The notes: generated by a model not told the origin, from the sequence alone. 64,000 nucleotides of DNA from Escarpia spicata (GCA_963995525.1 OZ023214.1:59104241-59168240), one strand, 5' to 3'; counted from the first letter of the stretch, positions 63,201-64,000 are shown. Numbers and translations are program-made.

Positions 63201-63677
63201 GGGGGCAGGGTGAGTGTTGTTGTAGAGTAATGGGACAAATGGCGAGTGTAGTTGAGTTGTAGAATGAGGGAGCAGACTGAGTGTAGTTTGTGTTGTAGAG
63301 CGATGGGGGATGGGGTGAGTAGTGTTATAGAGTGAGGGGGCAGACTGAGTAGTTGTTGTATGATAAGGGGGCAGGTGAGTGTAGTTGTTGTAGGGCGAGA
63401 GGGCGGTGTGAGTATAGTTGTTGTAGAGTGGGGTGAGTGTTGTTGTAGAGTGATGGGGGCAGGGTGAGTAGTTGTGGTTGTTGTAGAGCAAGAGGGTGGG
63501 GTGTGTGTAGTTGTTGTAGAATGATGGGGGCAGGATGAGTGTAGTTGTTGTTGTGGTTGTTATAGAGTGAGGGGGGCATGGCGAGAGTGGAGGAGGACCT
63601 GGGAATGACCGGAGCAGTGGCGGAGGATGCGGAGGCTGAGTTCATCCGGCGAGTGACAGAGGAACAACTCGTCACAG
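94..63677 (+). CDS. NCAPD2: Condensin I subunit D2 (CAP-D2), 17 internal exons of a spliced gene
   Basis: CAP-D2 is the HEAT-repeat subunit of condensin I; with SMC2, SMC4, CAP-H and CAP-G it compacts mitotic chromosomes. Joining the 17 exons gives 2,403 bp, exactly 801 codons, with matching phases at all 16 introns. The product follows the middle of animal CAP-D2 in order, with hallmark blocks REIGS..DLARD.SGT, TRDQFLDRLE, DVNAFVRSK.LQIW, RKNAIQLVTALLSTNPF, VLVQYLK, GVRQMLALVWSKEP and LTRLLSLAGHVALRQLVHL. Human CAP-D2 is about 1,400 residues, so both termini lie outside. Every donor is GT and every acceptor AG. Introns are dominated by tandem arrays, many built from this gene's own splice junctions. 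Identification rests on remembered family sequence, not a database search. Confidence 0.93.
171..8725 (+). repeat. 93-bp minisatellite made of the exon 1 3' end, its 5' splice site and intron (~92 copies)
   Basis: Unit starts tttgccctagagtttg, runs through gagatgatgag|gtatgag and ends ggcctaatca. Spacing of successive units is exactly 93 bp (171, 264, 357, 450, 543...). The first 47 bp of the unit are exon 1 coding sequence, the rest is intron. Each unit keeps the junction gatgag|gtatga. The unit is 31 codons, but intron sequence supplies an in-frame TAA (ATA TGG GSC TAA), so reading through beyond the first donor terminates. Units are very similar, with block-wise variants. Confidence 0.97.
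8726..9636. other. Intron 1 spacer without a gene
   Basis: AT-rich sequence between two arrays. It opens with two copies of a roughly 35-bp segment (cctaattatttttcatgtacc, 8732-8782), holds the MITE-like element at 8785-9333, and ends in unique sequence. The short reading frames here have no recognisable protein similarity. Confidence 0.6.
8785..9333. mobile_element. MITE-like element, 549 bp, with inverted ends and possible TA duplication
   Basis: Left end TACTATTGCATTCCAAATAA recurs inverted at the right end (rc of 9311-9333). If the outer TA is a duplicated target, the TIR is CTATTGCATTCCAAATAAG, as in Tc1/mariner-type non-autonomous elements. The interior holds short related motifs (ccaccctatatg, ccaccttaatta) and no transposase. 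Confidence 0.55.
9637..10625 (+). repeat. 43-bp minisatellite in intron 1 (~23 copies)
   Basis: Unit ggtatagagaacattacagc followed by tacactcatccgcatacacta. Starts are spaced 43 bp (9637, 9680). The unit contains cag|gtatag, which resembles fused splice sites, but no NCAPD2 exon sequence is recognisable. The array ends 84 bp upstream of exon 2. Confidence 0.93.
10710..10857 (+). CDS. NCAPD2: NCAPD2 exon 2 of window
   Basis: Acceptor cattgtgcag; the first base completes the Arg codon split by intron 1, then 49 codons read EIGSIDAQDLARDTSGTRAY ... ELAERIPALM ... CVLAALLDEE up to donor gtaact in phase 0. The REIG / SGT / ELAERVPA pattern is a strong CAP-D2 signature. The last ~33 bp form the exonic part of the array that resumes at 16975. 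Confidence 0.93.
10826..10911 (+). repeat. First units of the exon 2 junction array, cut by an insertion
   Basis: Exon 2 ends gatgaggag|gtaactatag; a second unit starts at once (tgccaacatgtgtgctagct) and reaches ggatgagga at 10911. There the array stops and a block ending in pentamer (acaga)n begins. The array resumes at 16975 with ggtaactatag, so 10912-16974 looks inserted between two halves of one unit. Confidence 0.8.
10912..14400 (-). mobile_element. Non-LTR retrotransposon (CR1/Jockey-like), degenerate, minus strand
   Basis: Read on the minus strand from about 14375 down: endonuclease start (FSILTLNIQSINSKF, VICLQECWI), interrupted at ~13905 by a nested element, then GGLITYIDKRF, EGLIINVTGGG and IAISNIYRPPS (13312-13575), a linker (12818-13171), an RT segment with NAFNTFFTNIG and NSTGSDFIS (12106-12522), the RT catalytic block YADDTTLLS (11852-12148) and a C-terminal part with GTLLVPHITYCLTAWG (11516-11776). 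The 3' end is a TTCTG pentamer run at 10912-10935. Several frameshifts and gaps make it non-functional. Clade assignment is inferred from motif style. Confidence 0.85.
13574..13905 (-). mobile_element. Nested 5'-truncated LINE 3' end
   Basis: The minus strand encodes GTRAFFFAAPTLWNMLPLSV followed by FRRHLKTYLYN, the extreme C-terminus typical of Jockey/CR1-like RT proteins, then a 3' UTR ending in a TTATTATTA tail. It lies between LPGYACIAF and GGLITYIDKRF of the surrounding LINE, so it inserted into that element's endonuclease region. Its 3' tail matches a second copy at 18270-18392. Confidence 0.75.
14401..15112. other. Intron 2 sequence without a recognised feature
   Basis: AT-rich, no long frame and no tandem structure. 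Possibly the 5' region of the neighbouring LINE or older insert sequence, since it lies inside the block that splits the exon 2 array. Confidence 0.4.
15113..15356 (+). mobile_element. Single LTR-like copy of the TGTGG...CCACA family, diverged
   Basis: Starts tgtggggaacacctttgctg and ends near tgtcccgcataaat. The internal block tacaaacatacatctgactt then gtgttatcagcaaacaagcc is shared with the LTRs at 23160 and, inverted, at 15372. A short direct repeat (atacatacacatatacaata) lies before each end (15089, 15347). Confidence 0.5.
15372..16413 (-). mobile_element. Small LTR-like element with two 209-bp direct terminal repeats
   Basis: 15372-15580 and 16205-16413 are near-identical direct repeats of equal length. 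On the minus strand each begins TGTGGTTGGTTCCCCTCACC and ends TGTCCCACA. The 624-bp interior has no pol gene. On the minus strand a conserved ttccaccacctgtg precedes the downstream repeat, matching ttccacctgcg at the same place in the 23160 element. It resembles a TRIM (miniature LTR retrotransposon). No clear target duplication or primer-binding site was found. Confidence 0.6.
16414..16974. other. Intron 2 spacer with a dispersed 24-bp repeat
   Basis: Contains three copies of atgccccacctaagtagaaa (16523, 16712, 16816; the last has cgtaag). No coding sequence. The segment ends exactly where the exon 2 junction array resumes. Confidence 0.5.
16975..18085 (+). repeat. 53-63-bp minisatellite spanning the exon 2 end and 5' splice site (~20 copies)
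   Basis: Unit gtgttagctacactcctgga, then tgaggag|gtaactatag, then atcactgccaac. The part before the bar is a diverged copy of exon 2 (gtgttggctgctctactcga / tgaggag). Unit length varies because the (TG)n tract expands, most at 17950-18040. Many units are multiples of three and stay open in the exon 2 frame (CVLATLLDEEVTIDHCQRV), giving spurious frames. Confidence 0.95.
18200..18392 (+). mobile_element. LINE 3' tail fragment (plus strand)
   Basis: The segment ttgtcttgatgcgcctctga ... tttccgaggatttagggaca ending in ttattattattgtt matches, inverted, the 3' tail of the nested LINE at 13574-13690. A 5'-truncated copy; the left edge is uncertain. Confidence 0.6.
18440..19640 (+). repeat. 44-bp minisatellite abutting the exon 3 acceptor (~27 copies)
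   Basis: Unit gagcatgaccactgctgtta then ccacttacacctgcgtgttgtgtt; starts at 18451 and 18495 give a 44-bp period. The last units become 46-47 bp with tgatgtgtgttgtg. The array runs into the exon 3 acceptor: tgtgttgcatgcag|cc resembles the unit's tgtgttgagcatgacc with small indels, so it may derive from that acceptor. Confidence 0.92.
19661..19783 (+). CDS. NCAPD2: NCAPD2 exon 3 of window
   Basis: Acceptor ttgcatgcag, 41 codons, donor gtgcgt; phase 0 at both ends. Encodes PYTMRNCVLSIMGEMVVHLL and then EKATRDQFLDRLE. MRN..L..MGE and TRDQFLD are strong CAP-D2 signatures. Confidence 0.95.
20128..21565 (+). repeat. 36-bp minisatellite in intron 3 (~40 copies)
   Basis: Unit gtagtttccacttgaccact then ggtactcagtagaggt. 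Because 36 is a multiple of three, the minus strand stays open for 445 codons as a 12-residue repeat (ETTPLLSTSGQV); it is not a gene. Variants (cagtag / caatag, ggtacc / gatact) run in blocks. No exon similarity seen. Confidence 0.94.
21603..21740 (-). mobile_element. SINE 3' fragment, minus strand
   Basis: Inverted and truncated match to the 3' body of the SINE at 60808-61135: shared blocks include ctcaaagcgctttacacttt, the cagacctgttca segment and ctcgacttctctgggaagca. Confidence 0.65.
21741..22880. other. Intron 3 sequence without a recognised feature
   Basis: Mostly unique sequence. Two related short segments, one with accgactagtga (22406) and one with gccgactagtga (22469), hint at an old duplication. 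No conserved coding sequence was seen. Confidence 0.4.
22882..22995 (+). repeat. 38-bp x3 tandem duplication spanning the exon 4 acceptor
   Basis: catgacgtcaatgcctttgt recurs at 22882, 22920 and 22958, a strict 38-bp period. Each repeat carries tgtttaa(a/g)|gacca, the acceptor and start of exon 4. Only the third copy continues into gcgtagcaag and the rest of the exon. Confidence 0.92.
22949..23023 (+). CDS. NCAPD2: NCAPD2 exon 4 of window
   Basis: 25 codons, phase 0 at both ends: DHIHDVNAFVRSKTLQIW then MTIVNEK, donor gtttgt. The HDVN.FVRS..LQ motif is a CAP-D2 signature. The acceptor tgtttaag is weak in pyrimidines and is the last of three tandem copies. It links exon 3 (FLDRLE) to exon 5 without a gap relative to the family. 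Confidence 0.92.
23160..24100 (+). mobile_element. Small LTR-like element with two 211-bp direct terminal repeats
   Basis: 23160-23370 and 23890-24100 are near-identical direct repeats that start TGTGGTTGTTTTCCCCCACC and end CGTGCCACA. The 519-bp interior lacks any pol gene and ends gtggggtcttccacctgcg before the second repeat. Same family as 15113-15356 and 15372-16413. No convincing flanking target duplication. Confidence 0.65.
24101..26013. other. Intron 4 sequence without a recognised gene
   Basis: AT-rich unique sequence. Two short blocks about tgtcc / acaagt (24175-24235 and 25710-25770) and inverted cagggcttga ends (24249 and 25780-25789) hint at an old hAT-like element, but the flanks show no target duplication. 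No conserved coding sequence. Confidence 0.4.
26014..26148 (+). CDS. NCAPD2: NCAPD2 exon 5 of window
   Basis: Acceptor ctgtgatcag, 45 codons in phase 0, donor gtaatg. Encodes LLPLPRQHRLLELVIGRL and RKNAIQLVTALLSTNPFAAK, a HEAT repeat with the family's KNAIQL...L..NPF block. Its last 12-15 bp are included in the three 71-bp tandem units that follow. Confidence 0.95.
26139..26353 (+). repeat. 71-bp x3 tandem duplication spanning the exon 5 end and 5' splice site
   Basis: attcgctgcgaag|gtaatg at the exon is followed by attcgctgcaaag|gtaatg (26207) and attcgatgcaaag|gtaatg (26278). Spacing is 71 bp. Each copy keeps the donor and about 12 bp of exon. Confidence 0.93.
26354..26738. other. Intron 5 spacer
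   Basis: No gene seen. A possible diverged SINE trace (gctgaatccagtctttagag, 26418) is too weak to call. Confidence 0.4.
26739..27147 (+). repeat. 27-bp minisatellite in intron 5 (~15 copies)
   Basis: Unit taggcctggacagttctcaa then gccataa. A multiple of three, so both strands stay open over it, giving spurious frames with 9-residue repeats. No relation to an exon is visible. Confidence 0.92.
27373..27463 (+). CDS. NCAPD2: NCAPD2 exon 6 of window
   Basis: Acceptor atttgccag; 30 codons plus one base, donor gtgagt. Encodes LPLEELRASYETEKAKLDEM and MPAPPDTPLK, the charged linker that follows the NPF block in CAP-D2 (weakly conserved). The phase matches exon 7. The last ~32 bp are the exonic part of the 41-bp array. 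Confidence 0.87.
27432..27820 (+). repeat. 41-bp minisatellite spanning the exon 6 end and 5' splice site, left part (~9 copies)
   Basis: Unit gatgccagctccacctgaca, then cgccactcaaag|gtgagtcat. About 32 bp of each unit is exon 6 and the rest is donor plus intron. The array is cut at 27821 by an inserted element and continues at 31929. Confidence 0.95.
28125..30100 (+). repeat. 43-bp minisatellite inside the hAT-like element (~46 copies)
   Basis: Unit aggtccttgcacccccgctt then caaggtctccctgcacatggacg. Variants (acaccc / acccc, gacgag / gacaag / gactag) form blocks. Overlapping frames rich in SLHPRFKVSLHMD arise from the repeat and are not genes. Confidence 0.95.
30101..31069. other. Element interior without a gene
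   Basis: AT-rich sequence with a (TA)n stretch at 30350-30368 and no conserved coding sequence. It leads into the 3' UTR of the LINE fragment. Confidence 0.4.
31070..31497 (-). pseudogene. CR1/L2-like LINE reverse transcriptase, C-terminal fragment
   Basis: The minus strand from 31497 encodes DIDMLERVQRRATKMIPNLR, then RRLRGDHIEVFKILNGYE, then FSQRTVNEWNRLSPDCVGAS and a terminal NKIDTYLKKAGYM. These are C-terminal motifs of CR1/L2-type RT proteins. The 5' part is missing, a normal 5' truncation. Confidence 0.85.
31929..32262 (+). repeat. 41-bp exon 6 junction array, right part (~8 copies)
   Basis: Continues the unit gatgccagctccacctgaca ... ctcaaag|gtgagtcat, with variants (aagtgag, aaggtaag, aatgtgag, aaggtgcg). 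It ends with a truncated unit at 32262, 250 bp before exon 7. Confidence 0.94.
32516..32660 (+). CDS. NCAPD2: NCAPD2 exon 7 of window
   Basis: Acceptor cctctctttag; two bases complete the codon split by intron 6, then 47 codons plus AG, donor gtgaag. Encodes PAVLEREERWTGVKERLMKA and an acidic stretch TDESETITDTDDVP. This aligns with the family's DPEEEW..ML.EL segment and the acidic region after it. Confidence 0.88.
32670..34735 (+). repeat. Pyrimidine-rich tandem repeat (14/17/28-bp subunits) in intron 7
   Basis: Mixed units of ctcctgtcaatctcagt and ctcatagcagt, commonly combined as a 28-bp unit. It begins about 10 bp after the exon 7 donor, so it may come from that junction, but no exon sequence is recognisable. 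About 2 kb, with irregular unit order. Confidence 0.9.
34736..35021. other. End of intron 7
   Basis: Unique AT-rich sequence ending in the acceptor tctctccatgcag. No other feature seen. Confidence 0.5.
35022..35227 (+). CDS. NCAPD2: NCAPD2 exon 8 of window
   Basis: The first base completes the codon from exon 7; 68 codons plus one base follow, donor gtgcgc. Encodes IRRRLAKLLGEGKYPEAVIL, an acidic run KEEEEDND and VQQRLREIFLG. This fits the family's IYQLLAKASYKKAI ... LLNILGLIFKG segment. The frame stays open past the donor, so the exon end is set by phase agreement with exon 9. Confidence 0.88.
35626..38680 (+). repeat. 41-bp minisatellite ending in the exon 9 acceptor (~75 copies)
   Basis: Unit ggtacagtcactgtgacata then ctgtgtctgtgtgtctgtata. 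Each unit carries a pyrimidine/TG tract and AG (gtctgtatag|gtacag). The last one is the real acceptor, ctgtgtctgtgtgtag|gaggg. Some units are shortened to 28 bp. Minus-strand frames rich in YTDTQTQYVTVAVPIQTH are products of the repeat. Confidence 0.94.
38681..38811 (+). CDS. NCAPD2: NCAPD2 exon 9 of window
   Basis: Two bases complete the Gly codon, then 43 codons to donor gtaact. Encodes GNEETELEKAVALASSGSSQ and NELTKQQVLVQYLK. The NEL.KQ..LVQYL block is a CAP-D2 signature. Confidence 0.94.
39111..43097. mobile_element. hAT-like non-autonomous element with an internal 58-bp satellite
   Basis: Left end CAGACCTAGGTTCAATTC, right end (rc) CAGACCTGGGTTCAATTC. Flanking octamers ggtatata (39103-39110) and agtatgta (43098-43105) match at 6 of 8 positions, as for an aged 8-bp target duplication. 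Ends are rich in (aattcaattcc)n. There is no transposase; 3.2 kb of the 4.0 kb is satellite. Confidence 0.72.
39375..42606 (+). repeat. 58/56-bp minisatellite inside the hAT-like element (~55 copies)
   Basis: Unit ctcaagtcagacaacctgca, ccagtacagtatggtaccac, cttgaaggattacattga. A two-base shorter form (gtcaacaacc) alternates with the 58-bp form in higher-order patterns. Units are nearly identical, which suggests recent homogenisation. Confidence 0.95.
43172..43428 (+). CDS. NCAPD2: NCAPD2 exon 10 of window
   Basis: Acceptor tgtgttttgag; 85 codons plus AG, donor gtgagt. Encodes DSTHFASEIEKAVPVVCQLL, then VQEAINLFVSSFEFGV, GVRQMLALVWSKEP and VNAYKHLYLKSEG. GVR.ML.L.WSKEP followed by NAY..LYL is among the most conserved CAP-D2 blocks. 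The last ~25 bp are the exonic part of a 38-bp array. Confidence 0.96.
43409..43700 (+). repeat. 38-bp minisatellite spanning the exon 10 end and 5' splice site (~7-8 copies)
   Basis: Unit gagggcatggctagttctag|gtgagtggtcagaagtca. The exon reads tctgagggcatggctagttc then tag. Most copies are exact and one lacks the agaagtca part. All keep the donor gtga(g/a)t. Confidence 0.96.
43800..46140 (-). mobile_element. RTE-type LINE, degenerate, minus strand
   Basis: Minus-strand blocks in order from 46140: endonuclease end (GLGVRNERGDTLVEWA, NEIDYILTN), a linker (45267-45852, including EFYTELYNSQ), RT core (YREYNIPLCITFIDYEKAFD, then QTQAILTSLQEQGIEDV, 44548-44913) and a C-terminal part (CVLPAMTYGVETWALT, RSMLNITYREKKTNIW, RGRPVRWW; 43900-44184), ending AEAFAQPRDTTAAQ near 43800. 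Frameshifts are numerous, and about 240 bp at 45060-45300 interrupt the RT. Non-functional. Confidence 0.85.
46141..46596. other. End of intron 10
   Basis: No gene or tandem structure seen. A small repeat cgtactgtacgctta / tgtacgctta occurs around 46323 and 46381. Confidence 0.45.
46597..46681 (+). CDS. NCAPD2: NCAPD2 exon 11 of window
   Basis: Acceptor tcgttacag; one base completes the Arg codon, 28 codons follow, donor gtacgt in phase 0. Encodes AGALSVANNLLQLAVGATLG and ELTSLEQL, matching the family's short helix pair after NAY..LYL. Confidence 0.88.
46709..50113 (+). mobile_element. hAT transposon, 3,405 bp, with perfect 8-bp target duplication
   Basis: Flanked on both sides by cttgtgtt (46701-46708 and 50114-50121). 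Ends: left CAGGGTTCGCACGGATCC, right (rc) CAGGGTTCATACAGATACC; both carry subterminal cccttgaaaacccttgaa repeats. It inserted into one unit of the exon 11 junction array. It carries a broken transposase gene. Confidence 0.95.
47130..49711 (+). pseudogene. hAT transposase with BED zinc finger, broken
   Basis: Start MAPEKGKCKFKDEWLAIEE, then after a frameshift near 47195 a BED-type finger (CRFCAKF ... SLDSHVKSATHKNN). An apparent 304-bp intron (donor 47379, acceptor end 47682) keeps phase. Next come a catalytic-core segment with VLLFDESYNS, an RWLENVP block, and a C-terminal hAT dimerisation region (LSHGQASIERGFSVNQQMEV). Breaks: frameshifts at A7 (48017-48023), T6 (48095-48100), near 48475 and near 49130, plus an in-frame TAA at 48574-48576. 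The two homopolymer shifts could be sequencing errors. Confidence 0.88.
50114..50310 (+). repeat. 42-bp minisatellite spanning the exon 11 5' splice site (~4-5 copies)
   Basis: Unit cttgtgttgtattagtgacc, then tg|gtacgtcacttcacacaccc. The exon 11 junction itself (caactg|gtacgtcacttcac) is the first member at 46679; the hAT element sits in its tail. Repeats share three to six exonic bases plus the donor. Confidence 0.9.
50599..50678 (+). repeat. 28-bp x3 tandem duplication spanning the exon 12 acceptor
   Basis: ttggtgtcacatgttccag|ttatgtgag (50599), ttggtgtcacatgtcccag|atgtgtcgc (50627) and ttggtgttccag|gtgtgtgag (50655; the last lacks a few bases). The period is 28 bp. The third copy holds the acceptor used by exon 12. 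Confidence 0.82.
50667..50803 (+). CDS. NCAPD2: NCAPD2 exon 12 of window
   Basis: 45 codons plus AC, donor gtgagt. Encodes VCELVKSGDLDHGVIQVLWE and SRGALLLLGMAA. This matches the family's EILCEFV..DEL...V.QLLWE ... SSVMLLGMMA segment. The split Thr codon is completed by exon 13. Confidence 0.94.
50804..51198. other. Start of intron 12, unique sequence
   Basis: No gene or repeat recognised before the acceptor array begins at 51199. Confidence 0.5.
51192..52574 (+). repeat. 46-bp minisatellite spanning the exon 13 acceptor, left part (~30 copies)
   Basis: Unit ttctttcag|ggctgaggtt, gagatagtgtgcagtaacat, agacgtg. About 37 bp of each unit is the start of exon 13. The first copy has tgttgttgtccag in place of ttctttcag. 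Each unit read as coding meets TGA at the next unit (CAG GGC TGA), so only the last acceptor, at 58815, gives an open exon. Confidence 0.96.
52806..53262. repeat. Inverted-repeat arms and a perfect hairpin within the TIR element
   Basis: A diverged inverted pair: 52810-52890 and 53105-53200 share cgcacttgtaaacc / ggtttacaagtgcg and gtcgcc..gtcgg-type cores. Just beyond lies a perfect hairpin: gcggacaacc, 10-base loop, ggttgtccgc (53230-53259). It may be the core of a nested MITE. Confidence 0.55.
53595..54440. repeat. Diverged ~150-175-bp tandem repeat (4-5 copies)
   Basis: The motif (at)atgtccgccatttta, then a-t-rich gctaattac-type sequence, then gcaatgaaacagtttatgct, recurs near 53823, 53990, 54141 and 54318, with a weaker copy upstream. 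Copies differ strongly, so it is older than the junction arrays. Confidence 0.6.
54441..55770. other. TIR element interior without a gene
   Basis: Short inverted motifs ggcaatgccc (54701), gggcattgcc (54760), ggcaattcccc and ggggaatgcc (54790-54843) may mark an end of the recombinase element. No conserved coding sequence. Confidence 0.4.
55771..57141 (-). pseudogene. Tyrosine recombinase of a DIRS/Crypton-like element, broken
   Basis: From 57141 on the minus strand: a charged N-terminal, gag-like segment (MPKVKHGRKGG; acidic DDSSDSSDCD; heptad-like LLRTTILDLQRQLREAQ), then after a frameshift near 56615 a SAM-like core-binding domain (56343-56642), FHGFLRIGEVT with the first catalytic Arg (56072-56356), and HSFRIGAATYASAQGYSNSQ ... 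GRWKS...YIR with HxxR, Trp and Tyr (55771-56061). At least three frameshifts separate these parts. No reverse transcriptase is seen between them. Confidence 0.8.
57142..58012. other. Right flank of the TIR element
   Basis: No gene. Contains an inverted pair acctacaaa / tttgtaggt at 57349-57391. The open frame at 57432-57665 (77 codons) has no recognisable similarity. Confidence 0.4.
58026..58851 (+). repeat. 46-bp exon 13 acceptor array, right part (~18 copies)
   Basis: Continues the unit of the left part up to the true exon. Copies here include the exon-like variant gaaatcgtgcgcag, which was not seen in the left part (there gagatagtgtgcag or gagatcatgcgcag), so copies nearer the exon resemble it more. 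Confidence 0.96.
58815..58947 (+). CDS. NCAPD2: NCAPD2 exon 13 of window
   Basis: Acceptor tgttctttcag, the last of about 48; one base completes the Thr codon and 44 codons follow to donor gtactt. Encodes AEVEIVRSNIDVLVKEGL and YGLAADTCTVLLKLAGKHK, matching the family's KPEIV.SNLD.LV..GL segment. Confidence 0.93.
59256..59340 (+). CDS. NCAPD2: NCAPD2 exon 14 of window
   Basis: Acceptor ctgttacag; 28 codons plus one base, donor gtaacg. Encodes AKAGSTLKPYKFPQQHEIFE then RLSLLITT. The P...P.EH.LFERL pattern is a CAP-D2 signature. Confidence 0.92.
59331..59406 (+). repeat. 31-bp minisatellite spanning the exon 14 5' splice site, left part
   Basis: Exon end acaacag|gtaacgtcac is followed by tcaacag|gtaaccttag and tcaacag|gtaacaggg. 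Unit caacag|gtaacctcag then tcgggggacactaat, 31 bp. Cut at about 59407 by an insert. Confidence 0.88.
59407..60315. mobile_element. Insert of about 0.9 kb in the exon 14 array, class unclear
   Basis: Begins near cagggatgacaatttcgg and ends near gcaaaatttccggtg, an imperfect inverted match. It contains a lysine-rich coding remnant (KTKLNMSKTKAATKYKAKE, 59940-60068) of unknown origin. No clean target duplication. The array continues on the far side. Confidence 0.5.
60316..60600 (+). repeat. 31-bp exon 14 junction array, right part (~8-9 copies)
   Basis: Units such as atcaacag|gtaacctcagtc then aggggacacta, increasingly diverged (gtaatgtcattc, atatataatgtc). A 12-G run lies at 60560-60571. Several units keep the donor-like cag|gta. 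Confidence 0.88.
60808..61135 (+). mobile_element. tRNA-derived SINE
   Basis: A tRNA-like head with A-box-like tggctagagcatc (60822) and B-box-like ggttcaaatcc (60858), then a body shared with the inverted fragment at 21603-21740 (cagagaagtcgagatggt, gtaaagcgctttgagcaa) and a pyrimidine/T-rich tail. Sits 140 bp upstream of exon 15. Confidence 0.8.
61275..61460 (+). CDS. NCAPD2: NCAPD2 exon 15 of window
   Basis: Acceptor tggttgacag; two bases complete the Gly codon, 61 codons plus G follow, donor gtaatt. Encodes VVRLDQAQWIPMAEQAVCVI then YRLAEHPDCICTHIIKHVAE. Matches the family's P.P.WIPF.EVAV..IY.LAE.PE.IC..I segment. Confidence 0.95.
61549..61605 (+). repeat. (CA)n-rich microsatellite in intron 15
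   Basis: Imperfect cacacaaacacacacacaca run with gcatgcacgc interruptions. No junction relation. Confidence 0.9.
61721..61950 (+). CDS. NCAPD2: NCAPD2 exon 16 of window
   Basis: Acceptor ctgtctgccag; two bases complete the Gly codon, 76 codons follow, donor gtgagg in phase 0. Encodes a variable linker, then MLTRLLSLAGHVALRQLVHL (signature) and a basic tail KKKTPSSARKTPR. The donor after CCCAGG is chosen because phase 0 agrees with exon 17. Confidence 0.92.
61951..63565 (+). repeat. ~33-bp minisatellite filling the whole of intron 16; the unit holds both splice-site types
   Basis: Unit gtgagtgtagttgttgtag|agtgagggggcagg. The array starts at the exon 16 donor (cagg|gtgagg) and ends at the exon 17 acceptor (gttatag|agtgagggg), so each unit resembles a mini-intron plus a 14-bp mini-exon. 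Unit lengths vary with (gtt)n and g-runs. Long minus-strand frames rich in LALQQLHSP / YNNYTH are repeat products. Confidence 0.93.
63566..63677 (+). CDS. NCAPD2: NCAPD2 exon 17 of window
   Basis: Acceptor gttgttatag; 37 codons plus G, donor gtacag. Encodes SEGGMARVEEDLGMTGAVAE then DAEAEFIRRVTEEQLVT. Matches the family's EEELG..GA.A.D.EAE.I..I.E.ELL segment. The exact acceptor is inferred, because the array offers many similar ones; this is the last and keeps the frame. Confidence 0.9.
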
Positions 63678-63689
63678 GTACAGACCGAC

Positions 63690-64000
63690 TCTAGACACAG
63701 ACTCACACGCCATATAGATACAGACTCACACGCCGTATACACACAGACTCACATGTCGTATAGACACAGACTCACACGCCGTATAGCCACAGACTCACAT
63801 GCCGTATAGACACAGACTCACACGCCGTATAGACACAGACTCACACGCCGTATAGCCACAGACTCACATGCCGTATAGACACAGACTCACACGTCGTATA
63901 GACACAGACTCACACGCCGTATAGCCACAGACTCACATGCCGTATAGACACAGACTCACACGCCGTATAGACACAGACTCACACGCCGTATAGCCACAGA
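63690..64000 (+). repeat. 23-bp minisatellite starting at the exon 17 donor (13+ copies, runs off the window)
   Basis: Unit gacacagactcacacgccgt then ata, with gcc / aca variants alternating in a higher-order pattern. It begins within about 15 bp of the donor (cacag|gtacagacc), and its cacagac core resembles the junction, so a junction origin is possible but not shown. Confidence 0.9.

Noticed and set aside
61997..63491. 413- and 235-codon minus-strand frames rich in Thr, Asn, Tyr and Leu
   Set aside because: Antisense translation of the intron 16 array; low complexity and directly flanked by exons of the plus-strand gene.

Overview
This is nuclear DNA from an animal, most likely an invertebrate (an invertebrate chordate such as a lancelet, or a lophotrochozoan, would fit). 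Evidence: one conserved bilaterian gene cut into short exons with GT-AG introns, several non-LTR retrotransposons, hAT-type DNA transposons, a tRNA-like SINE and very large intronic minisatellites. The species itself cannot be read from the sequence.

The window holds one recognisable host gene, on the + strand and running off both ends: NCAPD2 (CAP-D2), the HEAT-repeat non-SMC subunit of condensin I. Seventeen internal exons were identified from conserved protein blocks plus splice sites: 94-217, 10710-10857, 19661-19783, 22949-23023, 26014-26148, 27373-27463, 32516-32660, 35022-35227, 38681-38811, 43172-43428, 46597-46681, 50667-50803, 58815-58947, 59256-59340, 61275-61460, 61721-61950 and 63566-63677. 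All phases match across every junction. They total 2,403 bp (801 codons), under 4% of the window. The start codon, first exons, C-terminal exons and promoter lie outside.

The striking part is the introns. Nearly half of the window (about 29 kb) is tandem repeat, and many repeat units are copies of an exon-intron junction of this same gene: the exon end, the splice site and some adjacent intron. The largest is about 92 copies of a 93-bp unit made of the last 47 bp of exon 1, its 5' splice site and 46 bp of intron (171-8725). Donor-site arrays occur at exons 1, 2, 5, 6, 10, 11, 14 and 16. Acceptor-site arrays occur at exons 4, 9, 12, 13 and 17. Thus 11 of the 16 complete introns carry one, and three further arrays abut a splice site. 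Copy number ranges from 3 to about 92, so apparently young and old stages sit in one gene.

Mobile elements are nested in the introns, and several sit inside the junction arrays: a LINE-rich block splits the exon 2 array, a hAT-like element the exon 6 array, a hAT transposon with a perfect 8-bp target duplication (46709-50113) the exon 11 array, a 5.4-kb TIR element (52582-58025, carrying a broken tyrosine recombinase) the exon 13 array, and an insert at 59407-60315 the exon 14 array. Other elements are an RTE-type LINE (43800-46140), CR1/Jockey-like LINE fragments, a small LTR-like family with TGTGG...CCACA ends, a tRNA-like SINE and a hAT-like element (39111-43097) with a 58-bp satellite inside it. 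All transposon genes seen are broken.
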